Shown here one piece after another: positions 9,793-20,402 of a stretch of 64,000 bases of DNA. The notes under the pieces were generated by a model that was not told where the DNA came from, made no database searches, and worked only from the letters and a program-made list of their open reading frames with translations. The stretch is from Branchiostoma floridae (lineage: Eukaryota; Chordata; Leptocardii; Amphioxiformes; Branchiostomatidae): assembly GCF_000003815.2 (NCBI RefSeq), contig NC_049988.1:21666297-21730296 (forward strand). The letters run 5' to 3'. Both the position numbers and the translations under genes were made by a program. Numbering within the stretch: the stretch's first letter is position 1; the number at the start of each line of letters is the position of its first letter.

Positions 9793-11733
9793 ATGTACGA
9801 GCAAGCAGAGCCGGTGCGGTCCCCTTTTCCGCACTCTGACAGCGGTCAAACCAGCGGGCCGCCGTCCCAACCCCCTCCTGTCCGTCAGGGTGGTTCCCGC
9901 GGGCGTGTCCGCCATGGCAACGTCGCATATGACAAGTCGCAAGAAGACCAAGAAACGTCTACAGACACGTACGAAGAAGCCGAGGAGGTGAAACGCTATG
10001 CCACGTACACGTCTGCAGGTAGCCGTCGGTTTTGTAACTTGCCTTTTTTCAGGAATACATGTACCTTGGTATTTTGACACAATATCATGTAGAGATGGCG
10101 AATAATCACTTACTTCTCATTACTTATTTCACCACTGTAAAACTGAGACAGATGTGTATTTCTCCTAGACCGCACGTATCCGGGGGGAGCAAGCGGCCGC
10201 CGTGCTCGCTGTAGCTTCATCCGCTCCCACCGTAGCTACATGGCCTCCGGTATTGCCGTCCTGCTAAGCCTATTTGCTGTGGGATTGGCCCCTCTGTCTA
10301 TCATGAACAAGGAGGTAAACACTCTTGTACCACAAAGCTACTTTTAAACATCGTTATACTGTGCCTGTTGTTCTTGTTTAGTGATTACCAATATGGAACA
10401 TACTGGCTTACTGCTGTTTTCCCTTCAATTTTTTCTGCTTACGTATGATACTCCGACTTTCGTCTTTAGCAAATAACTCAACTGTCCACCACTGTTGACG
10501 CCTTGAAGCGTGACCAAGACGACATGTTCACCACTGTTGACGCCTTGAAGCGTGACCAAGACGACATGTCCGCCACTGTTGACGCCTTGAAGCGTGACCA
10601 AGACGACATGTCCACCACTGTTGACGCATTGAAGCGCGACCAAGACGACATGACCGCCACTGTTGACGCCTTGAAGCGAGACCAGGACAAGGAACGCAGG
10701 CGAACAGCCGCCTTGGAACAGCGTTATATTTGTGATGGTCTATATGCCAACATCATAAGAATGGAAGGGAAAAATTTGGGGCGCTGACTTCCATTATTCC
10801 ATTGCACGATATCATTTCTTTCGTCAATAGTTCGTATAACTGCATGTATGTACAAGAAAGAAAGCTTCACAAGCTAATGGGGAGATATGTTGATGAAGTA
10901 AGTGTAACGATTTGTTTTGATTCATTCCAGAACATTTTCAATAGCACCAAACTCTGTTGTTGATTCATTTTTTTCCAGTGTCTTGTTCAAAAGGTTACAC
11001 AGTGTTCCGTGGAATCTGCTACAAGGCCTTCAACACACCCAAGACCTTCAGTGGAGCGGCCGCGGCCTGTGGTGAAGACGGCGGCACCCTCGCCATGCCC
11101 CGAGACGCTGAGACCAACGCCTTCCTGGTCTCCCTGCACAATGCTTTGAATGAATTTACCTCCTTCTGGATCGGCCTGCACGATCGGCGCGAAGAGGGAA
11201 GCTTTGAGTGGGCGGATGGTTCTCCACTAGGCACGTACAACGTCTGGGCTCCAGGAGAACCTAACAACTATGGGGGCAACGAAGATTGCGTTCTTTACTC
11301 CGCCGACTGGAAATACAAGTGGAACGACGTACCATGCGGCACAGCGTTCCGCTTCATCTGCCAGACTGTTCCAGGTAGGCGTATAACCGTACTGTTTCCC
11401 GAAACCTTTCATTCAAGTGAACGTGCCACAGCGGAAGTGTCCATTACACGGAGTGCACCGTCATAACCTCATAACCATAAAATATTCATATGCAGATATC
11501 TAACATGCAAATCAGGGACTAATTTTGCATAATTGAAACAAAAATTGCAAAATCGTTAAATGAGAAATGATGGGAATTCTATATTTGTGACATTTGTAAG
11601 CTAATTGAAGTTGTACATTTCATGCACAAATTAATTTTATGTAGGTAATCTAGTTAGTATTGCTATTGTTATAAACACATCACTCCACGTCTCATCCCTG
11701 CTAATGTTGCTTATTTTTCCAGGACGTCCATAG
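9793..11733 (+). pseudogene. CTL-B: C-type lectin gene with a deleted stalk splice donor
   Basis: Exons: 9793-10018 tail, 10169-10314 TM, 10470 onward stalk, 10979-11374 CTLD, 11723-11733 end (GRP, TAG). Tail and TM match CTL-A and CTL-J. The stalk has five units. Paralogs then read LEQRLH, ATG and a GTAAG donor; in CTL-B the sequence goes straight from CAGCGT to TATATTTGTGATGG, so about 40 bp with the donor are gone. Unspliced, the frame stops at 10785-10787 and gives a 229-aa protein with no lectin domain. Weak in-phase GT sites (CAGC|GTTATA, ATTT|GTGATG) could rescue it. The CTLD exon is open and well conserved: EPN, WND, six cysteines. So it may be a recent pseudogene, a membrane stalk without a head, or a gene using a cryptic donor. 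Confidence 0.7.
10470..10726 (+). repeat. CTL-B stalk repeats (5 units)
   Basis: Five 14-residue units (TTVDALKRDQDDMS type) and no 17-residue RQLS units, unlike most paralogs. The cap is DKERRRTAALEQR, after which the sequence is deleted. Confidence 0.9.
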
Positions 11734-12391
11734 GCGACAGGCGGAACTCTCACTACCACTGTACAACGTCTCTTCGGCAAGCTAATCAGCTAAACGTGAA
11801 ATCTGGAGTTATAGCAACAGAGGAAATCAGCACGTTGTTTTCTGAATACGTTTAAGAGTTTGTCCAGTAGAAAACTTATAGAAGAAATAGTGAAATGGCA
11901 CCAAAGAAATGGATCACTTATTGTACAGTGGTACACACGATAAGTAGTTTCTATACAGAGAAAATGCACATTTCGTAAGATATGCACATGTATGCCAATA
12001 TGGCCACATATACCATATTTTTAACATAGAAAACGTTCTAGAATGTTGAAAGTTCCTTGTTTGGCTGTATCAAACCTATTGCCTGTTTTTGGAGCGTTTT
12101 CTACAAAATGCTAAACAGACAAAACAAACAAAATGTAAGCACAACTTCACTAAAAGTGATAATGCGTAATTTCACTGTTTTCACAATTAACAGATGTCCT
12201 TTTGTTGTTGTAAACGAACGAAAAACACCATGCCAGAACTGCTGGTACTTATAGAGGGGATTTCCTTTGTAACAAGCCTGAAACAAGTTATAGAGATTTT
12301 TGCTGTTCTCCAAAGTTTGTAGACTGTGCTCACGTGAGCCTGGACCACTGAAGAAGCCACATTGATGAAACCCGGTCTGTGTGACAGACTG

Positions 12392-12397
12392 AATAAA
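12392..12397 (+). terminator. CTL-B polyadenylation signal
   Basis: AATAAA in the shared 3'-end context, followed by AGTTGTAAACGGGAACTCTG. Confidence 0.75.
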
Positions 12398-13088
12398 AGT
12401 TGTAAACGGGAACTCTGCGGCTCCGGCTGTTTTAGTGAGGGTGACTGTGATGAGAAAGTTGTCGGTTAGCGTGAGGATCAGTCCACTCCATATATGCTAG
12501 TTATCCAGATTTGGACAATGACAATTAAAACCTCATGAGGCATGAAGGTGCAGTGCTTACAATGTGTTAGCGGTTGAGCTGAGTGTGAGTTATGCTAGTA
12601 GATTAGCATGGCTATATTACAGCACAGCCTACAGGGCGTGATGTGCACAAAACCTGTGTTCCACTCATGGCCGCCTTGTGTTACCCAAAGTGCCCAACAT
12701 CACATTGCCACAAGACAGGGACCCGGCCGGGCAGCTTTAGGGAACGAAAATTCCGATATGAAAAAATGAAAAAAAAAGAACGAAATTAATTCAACAGCAT
12801 GCCTTGTGCATATTTATTGGCATATACAAACTGTAATTTTTCGTTTCCGCAAACGGCCAGACCAGGCCCTGGGTAGTAATGTGACGTAGGCCTAAGTACT
12901 GCTTTACAAGAACAAATGCTTCATTCTTCAGATATAATCACCATCCACTCTGAATTTAAGTTACTTTCTCCTGGCTAAAATAAGTGGAAACATCGACAAA
13001 CACATAAAAAAACAATACCTCCATTTTTTTCGCGGAGGTAAAGACAACACCTCGGAGGTTGAATCTCTGAGTTTAAGTTGCTTACTGC
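12398..13088. other. CTL-B to CTL-C spacer, near-identical to the spacer after CTL-E
   Basis: About 12420-13086 matches about 31010-31676 almost base for base. At 13086-13088 this homology ends abruptly and the next bases are the middle of a tail exon 1. No ORF or RNA gene is recognised. Confidence 0.75.
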
Positions 13089-15288
13089 TCCAAACTGGTG
13101 ACACAGGTAAATATGTTTTATTTTAGAATATTTCCCTCTCATATGTCAGTGGCCAATGGGATTTGGTTTTTAAAAAATCCATGTAATGACAACTCTAAGA
13201 TTTAAAATTACCCAGTGACGTGCAATTTTATATGCTTATTCTTCTAAATAGAATTTGGGCGAGGCATGAAGCCTGGAGGATGCATTTTTATGGCAGTATT
13301 TTCTCTATCCCGCGGGGGGGGGGGGGGGCACAAGTAGTAGGGGCAGGTATATAGGGGGGCTACCTCGCCATATGGATCAAGTGCGAACCCCGCTTGGGGT
13401 GTGGTGTAATGAGGGGTGAATTAACCATTTCCGATGGTTAAGAAACTCCCCGTACATAAGGAGCATCGGGCGTTAAGTTCGTCCTTAGTCGTCAAACCTC
13501 TGCACGTGAAAGAACCCGGCTCACTTATCGAGAAGAGTAGGCGCGTTTGGCTAAACACATAACCAGTTTGGAACCCAGAATCGCTGCTCAAAATGAAACG
13601 TACAAGATAAAGGCCATAAAATGTATGCAATATTATGATATCGCACAATTTAACCACGATGATCAAGCAATGTTTTTTTTTCTCTTGAATATAAGATTTT
13701 TCGAACCCAGATTCTAATTTCAAACCTTGTCGCTACGTTTACTGTGATGTCATAACAAGTCATATTTGGATTTCCATACGACAAAAGCAACTTGAGTTGA
13801 AGAATGGCTCTCTGATGGTGCGATGTACAATAACTGGAGAAGGGTGACCATTTGCCACAGTTGCACTGGTTTCCTAGATGAAATGATACTACCATAGTTA
13901 CTGGATATACATTTGTTCAAATCATGTTGTATGTTGCTTCATTAAAATCTTGAAGTGACTGTCTGCTTAATTCATACCGCCGGCGCCATTTTAATTTTAA
14001 ATTTTTCTCCAGACACCACACCCGTGCAGCAGCCGCAGACTTATTGGTGGTCCATTGCGGACGCCGCTGCGAGCATACCCAACGCTTTGTACGTCTCCAG
14101 AGCAGGTAAAACTTTGTAATTTTGTCTCATATTCGTCGTGCGATTGCCGTAAGATCACAAGCTGATTACAAGTTTTGTACCAAAATCAACTGTCTTGTTG
14201 CGAAAGGACTGCCGTAGAAGCTTGCCTAGGGTTGATTCTGCCATAGACTGTTCATAACTCTACAACATTAAAATCTTATAACAACCTTCGACGGATGTGA
14301 CTGAGTCGCTATGATACAAACTCGACTTAAATACAGACAAATATGATTTCTTCAGCAATTATAGAATTGAAACAAACGGGGCAAAGTTAAAAGAGCACAT
14401 CATGCAATGATCAAAACTGACACTTTGGTAGACTGCTTCGTTTGAAGAACAATGTTTCGTGACACTTATCAGTTTTATTGTATGAGCCCTGAAAGATTAG
14501 CTCAATCTGCGCTAAAGGTCATCGCAATAAGCCAATCAATGTTGTTTAGTTGTTTTAAAGAGGCAATTCTAATATAGACAAAATCGGTCAGCTCTTCGTA
14601 TGTTAAATAAATAGAAATAAATAAATAGATTGATTACCATGGAAGCTCATCTGTGTTGGTAGTAATCATAGTACAGTACTTTAGTAGTATGAAATAGATT
14701 GCTTAGTGAATTACCGATCGTGATTTTATTTTCTACTATCATGTTATTTATTGTGTGTTAGTACGAACTATTCTGGATGAACATTAAGCTATGTATGTAT
14801 GTATGTAATTTCCAGCACGAAAATTGGACTTCCCCAAATTTTCGGCTGTCCATCTCATGTCTGTGTCAGTCTTTGTATATCCTTCACAAAGACTGGAGTT
14901 GGATAGTCAAAACTCTCGTGTTCGATTTTCGCGTTGGAAATTAAAGTTCAAAGTTTTGAAAAATCATTGCTTTACAGGCTTTTGTTTTTTAACAGACCGC
15001 ACGTATCCGGGTGGAGCAAGCGGTCGCTGTGCTCTCTGGAGCTTCATCCGCTCCAGGCTCACCTACATAGCCGCGGGCATTGCCGTTCTGCTAAGCCTGG
15101 TAGCTGTGGGACTCGCCCTCCTGGCGTTCATCAACAATGGGGTAAGCGCTCTCGTATTATAAAGGTCTGTCGTAAAGTAATTGCCTTTGTTCTGTTTACT
15201 GAGTCCATCAAGCCATAACTTTCTGATTTTTCATATTGTTGTTTCAACGTTTGGTCTGGCGTACGTATATACGTTTATGCGTTCGTAG

Positions 15289-16087
15289 GAAACATCTGAA
15301 CTGACCAGCACTGTTGACGCCTTGAAGCGCGACCAGGACGACATGCCCACCACTCTTGTCGACATGCGCCAACTGTCCACCACTGTTGACACCTTGAAGC
15401 GCGGCCAAGACGACATACGCAAACTGTCCACCACTGTTGACACCTTGAAGCGCAACCAAGACAACAGGTCCACCTCTGTTCACGCTTTGAAATGCAACCA
15501 AGACGGCATGCGCCAACTGTTCACCACTGTTGACGCCTTAAAGCGTGACCAAGGCAACATGACCACCACTGTTGACGCCTTGAAGCGCGACCAAGACGAC
15601 ATGCGCCAACTGTCCACCGCTGTTGACGCATTGAAGCGCGACCAAGACGACATGCGCAAACTGTCCGCTACTATTGCCACCTTGAAGCGCGACCAAGACG
15701 ACATGCGCAAACTGTCCGCTACTATTGATGCCTTGAAGCGCGACCAAGACGACATACGCCAACTGTCCACCGCTGTTGACGCCTTGAAGAGTGACCAAGA
15801 CCACATGCGCAAACTGTCCGCTACTGTTGACGCCTTGAAATGCGACCAAGACCACATGTCCACCACTGTTGATGCCTTGAAGCGAGACCAAGACAACATG
15901 CGCCAACTGGCCACTTCTGTTGACGCCTTGAAGCGCGACCAAGATGACATGCTCACCACTGTTGACGCCTTGAAGCGCGACCAAGACGACATGCGCCAAC
16001 TATCCACCACTGTTGACACCTTGAAGCGAGACCTGGACAAGGAGCGCAGCCGAACCGCCGCCTTGGAGCAGCGTCTTCACGGGATTA
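15289..16087 (+). repeat. CTL-C stalk repeats (about 15-16 units)
   Basis: A mixture of 17- and 14-residue units, one partial unit (TTLVDMRQLS) near the start and the cap DLDKERSRTAALEQ. CTL-D shares the same partial second unit, which indicates common descent. Confidence 0.9.
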
Positions 16088-16383
16088 GTAAGACGCTGTG
16101 TTAGTTCACGTGTATACTATTTGTTAGCATTCTTGTTATGTTAACATAATAAGAATGGAAGGGAAAAATCACGGCACTGATTATCAACATTCCACTGCGC
16201 GATATTATTTCCTTCATCAATAGTTCATATGGCTGCAGGGTGATTTGCTTTAATAAATAGAGTCTATCTTCACAACCACAGTCAATGTCCTCACCAAAGT
16301 TTCGGCTAATTTGATGAGAGTATTCAACATATTATATTGATGTCTCTAATAAGCAATGATTGTAACGTTACAAGTATGAAATG

Positions 16384-16384
<1 letters not shown>

Positions 16385-16415
<31 letters not shown>
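16385..16415. repeat. (TA)n microsatellite before the CTL-C lectin exon
   Basis: Pure TA run in the stalk-CTLD intron, at the same place as in CTL-A. Confidence 0.9.
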
Positions 16416-16421
<6 letters not shown>

Positions 16422-17209
16422 GTAGGAAGTGTATGAAGGAAGTGTAATGATTTGTTTAGATTTATTCCAGTCAATAGGACCAAACTGTTGTTGATTATTT
16501 TTTTGCAGTGTTGGCGCCTAAAGGTTACGCAGAGTTCCGTGGAATCTGCTACAAGGCCTACGACACACACAAGACCTTCAGCGGTGCGGCCGCGGCCTGT
16601 GGTGAAGACGGCGGCACCCTCGCCATGCCCCGAGATGCTGAGACCAACGCCTTCCTGATCTCTTTGCACAATGCCGTGAGCGACATTCTGCCCTTCTGGA
16701 TCGGCCTGCACGATCAGCGCGAAGAGGGAAGCTTTGAGTGGGTGGATGGTTCCGCACTTGGGACGTACAACAACTGGGCTCCGGGACAACCGGACAACCT
16801 TTGGGGCAACCAAGATTGCGTTCTTTACTCCGCACCCTGGGAAGACAAGTGGAACGACGTACGATGTGACGTAACGTTTCCCTTCATCTGCCAGGCCGTC
16901 CCAGGTACTTCTTATAACCGTACCATTTCCCGAAAAGTCTCTGTCTAGTGAACATGCCACAGCTTCTGTATCCACTACACGGAGTGCATCAGGCCATCAT
17001 AACATTCATTAAATATTCATATACAGATATCAAACATGCAAATGAGGGACGGATTTGCATAATTCAAACAAAAATTGCAAAATCATTTAATGATAAATGA
17101 CGGTAATTTTATGCTTGTCACATGTCTAAGTTGGCTGACTTTGAACATTCCATTTATGAATGAATTTGTGTTCGCCGGACTCCAGTTAGCATCGCTATTT
17201 TTATAAGTA

Positions 17210-17424
17210 ACACTGGTTCACCTTTATCCGAGGGTAACCTATATTTGTTGTTTGTACAAAAAACGTATTTAGGTATATAGAGTCGACGGACGGTGGTTTA
17301 AAATTGGAACATTTTGAAAATATTGCAAATTTGAAACCACTGTCAGCAGACTTAATACTCCTAAATGTGCTGTTTTTAAAGACAACGGATAAAGGTCACC
17401 CCATGGATAACGGTGAACTAGCGT
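17210..17424. mobile_element. 215-bp TA-flanked MITE (Tc1/mariner-type) in the CTL-C last intron
   Basis: The ends are imperfect inverted repeats. Left is ACACTGGTTCACCTTTATCC; the right end read in reverse is ACGCTAGTTCACCGTTATCC, and similarity continues for about 40 bp. TA flanks both sides (17208-17209 and 17425-17426). CTL-J has the uninterrupted site (TATAAGTACATAAC, near 63850). No coding capacity. Confidence 0.8.
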
Positions 17425-17724
17425 TACATAACTACACATCTCACCCCTGCTAATGTTGCTCACTTTCCAGGACGTCCGTAGGCGACAGGCGGAACTCTCG
17501 CCACCACTGTACAGCGGCTCTCCGACAATCCGCAGTAAAGCTAATCAGCAAACGTGAAACCTGGATTTATTGCAACAGGTCAAATCAGCACGTTGTTTTA
17601 TGAATACGTTTAAGAGTTTGTTGAGTAGAAAACTAATGGAAGAAATAGTGAATGGGCACCAAAGCAATGGATCACGTACTGTACAGTGGTAGACAGGCCT
17701 GAGTTTTCATACAGAGAAAATGTA

Positions 17725-18290
17725 CATTTCGTAAGATATGCACGTAGCCATTTTTAAACATAGAAAACATGCTAGAAACTGAAAAGCTACTGGTTTGCCT
17801 TTTTGGCTGTATCAAACCAATTGTCTGTTTCTCGAGCGTACAAGACAAACAAAATGTAAGCCCAACTTCACTGATAGTTCAGTGTACTACTAATAGTAAT
17901 AATAATACGTAATCTCTGCTGTTTTCACAACAGACTTTCTTTTGTTGTTGTAAACGGTCGACAAAGGCACGCCAGAACTGCTGGTATTTATTAATGGAAT
18001 TTCCTTTGTAACGTTTCGTGAAATATGCACATAGCCATTTTTAAACATAGAAAACATTCTAGAAGCTGGAAAGCTCCTGGTTTGGCTGTATCAAACCCAT
18101 CGCCTGTTGTTGGAGCGTTCCTACAAAAGCTGAACAGACAGGTTTAACAAAATGTAAGAACAACTTCACTTATAGTAATAAAGCGTAACCTCACTGTTTT
18201 CACAATAGACGGACTTTCTTTTGTTATTGTAAAAGAGCACAGTGCCAGAACTGCTGGTATTTATTGATGGAAGGTCCTTTGTAACAAGAC
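17725..18290. repeat. Imperfect tandem duplication in the CTL-C 3' UTR
   Basis: The block GATATGCACGTAGCCATTTT through TTTCCTTTGTAAC (about 17733-18012) is followed by a second, diverged copy (about 18025-18290). The other paralogs carry one copy. Confidence 0.7.
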
Positions 18291-18403
18291 TGAACCAAGT
18301 TATAGAGATTTTTTGCTGTTCTCCAATGTTTGTAGACTGTGCTCATTTGAGCCTGGACCACTGAAGAAGCCAGGGTGGTGAAACCGGTTTGTGTGACAGA
18401 CTG

Positions 18404-18409
18404 AATAAA
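18404..18409 (+). terminator. CTL-C polyadenylation signal
   Basis: AATAAA in the shared 3'-end context. Confidence 0.7.
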
Positions 18410-20402
18410 AGTTATAAACGGGAACTCTGCGGCTCCGGCTGTCTTACTGAGGGTTGACTTTGGTGAGAAAGCTGTCGGTTAGCGTGAGGATCAGTCTGTA
18501 ATGTCTCCAGAAAAATAACACGGGGATTCAATTACTACATTATGAGTTCTCCCGTACAAACTTTTTGATGTGTCTCCCTCCCAGCCCAGATTAACTCCTT
18601 TTCCCAGAAAAACAAAATGCCACTTGTATCACCTAATGCCACGTCATCCCTCCAGATGAATGTAAATATGGCCTGTTGTTGTTGTTTGTGTTTACTGGGT
18701 ATGTTGTGTATTATCATTGTTGAACTCTGGTATCTTTAGGCCTCATCAATTCAATTTCGTGGTTCTTGGCCCAAAAATATATTCTGGTTATGCTGAACTG
18801 TATGAAAAACATAGCGTACAGACATGTGTGTGTGTTAATGTGTATGTGAGAATATACACTGTGCGGTTTATGTGTGTGCGCACATGATTGTGTGTGTTAA
18901 ATTAATGTGTATGTATACGTGTGCATATACACTGCATCCATGTGTGTGAACTATGTGGCACTGTGCATACATGCACGTGTATGTGTGTCTAAGCATCTGT
19001 GTATAAGCACATTGCGTGTATGTGTAAATATAGGCATGTGTGTGCAGGTGTGTATAGGCTTGAAACGTAGTACGAGAGGAACACAAATAGATATCAATTA
19101 TGCAAATCATGACTAAATTTGCATAATTGATTAGAAAACCATTCAGGTAAATTGTGCTGATAAGAGCCTTCTTTGTACATCATTTGCATTGAGACCAACT
19201 TATTTGGCGAAGGTCGTGGTTAAGCTTATATTAAAGAAAGACGGCATACGACAATTACTGCGCTGTTCCCTGACGTTCATGATACCTGTCAATCACTGTT
19301 ATAAAAATTTACATGATCATATGACTGAAATTAAACGTTATGAAAACAAACTCTGAAATTCCCTGTTTCTTATGTTGTTACAGTTGGGAGGAATGTAAGT
19401 TATTACAGCACATAGTGCTATATTATAGTACACTTTACGTGTTTTACCCAAAATTTCAGGAAGGATTTGCAACGTATCCAGAAAAACACGCGGATTTAAT
19501 GACTACATCAACACTTAAGAGTTTTCACGTACAAACTTTTCATGTTTCTCCGTCTCAGTCCAGATTAACTTCTTTTCCCAGAAAATTAGTCTGCCACTTG
19601 CAGAAAAACAAAATGCCATTCGCACCACCTAATGTCACGTGATCCCTCCAGATGAAAGCAAATGTGGCCTTACGTCGTCAGACGAATTAAAGTATTACTT
19701 GGTATATTCATGTGTATTTCAAATTTATGCACTGCAAGACACGACATAAAATTATTATGATAAATTATACCTATTTCTGCATGTTTATAGCAAAATCTGT
19801 CAGATAATTTACAGGGATGCATGAATCAAATTCATTTCTACGAGATTTCCACGATCAGTTTAACAATATATACATATTCTCCTTGTCGACCCTGACGTTC
19901 TGACATGTAAATGGCGCCACCTGGCAACTCTTAGCAATACTGCAGCCCTAAGCATGGGATTCCCACTTGGGTGAAGACGCCAAATAAAAATTTATTGTAG
20001 AAAATCTATAAAAGTATGCGTTATCGTATAACTCTCACGTATGTTTACTGTCTACATGTTGTGTGACGCACACGGAAAATTTCAGACGAAGAAAAAAAGA
20101 CAATTGTTTTCCCCTATGTGTGCATATAGATGAATTCAATATATGTGATGGGTTTCCAAACATGATCAAAAAGGTAGAATGTCTTTTAAAATTGTTTTCG
20201 ATACCTCTCTTTCAATATGCAACAAACAAACAAAGAAAACGATTACGTGTGTAACTGATTTGTCTGGAAACGTGCGTTGTTTGCCACTCGTGATTTTCTT
20301 TCATCTTTGGTTTCTAATTTCTTCTTATTGCACATTGTTTTTTGGACCCTGCCTGACGCAGGACGTGTATTTTTGCTGTGCAGAAACCTGACAAGTCGCA
20401 CC
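18410..20402. other. CTL-C to CTL-D spacer / CTL-D upstream region
   Basis: It holds conserved upstream blocks at about 18596-18660 and 19567-19655, a TG-rich array (about 18821-19060), an inverted octamer pair (19100-19124) and the TTCAATATATGTGATGGGTT block (about 20134) found before most short-tail genes. The layout is shared with the D-E spacer. No gene is supported. Confidence 0.6.
19100..19124. promoter_or_regulatory. Inverted octamer pair (POU-type motifs)
   Basis: ATGCAAAT at 19100-19107 faces ATTTGCAT at 19117-19124 within a longer palindrome (CAATT arms). The same pair lies at 25752-25776 and 40171-40195 upstream of CTL-E and CTL-G. The sequence is certain; a regulatory role is inferred. 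Confidence 0.4.

Larger units (their letters stand above)
13089..17481 (+). pseudogene. CTL-C: C-type lectin gene lacking its start exon
   Basis: Only the last 18 nt of the usual 40-nt first exon survive (13089-13106, donor intact); the ATG and first codons are gone. Remaining exons: 14013-14105 tail cassette (SIPNALYVSRA), 14996-15141 TM, 15289-16087 stalk (about 15 full units plus a partial), 16509-16904 CTLD, 17471-17481 end (GRP, TAG). All downstream frames are open and in the normal phases. The CTLD has a QPD tripeptide (galactose-type in known family members) and WND, but its first cysteine is replaced: the exon begins LAPKGY where paralogs have SCPEGY. Expression would need another promoter and start. 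The last intron holds an inserted MITE. Confidence 0.75.

Noticed and set aside
15289-16087. Regular 42/51-bp repeats considered as a CRISPR-like array
   Set aside because: They are contiguous coding repeats with no spacers, in frame between TM and lectin exons.
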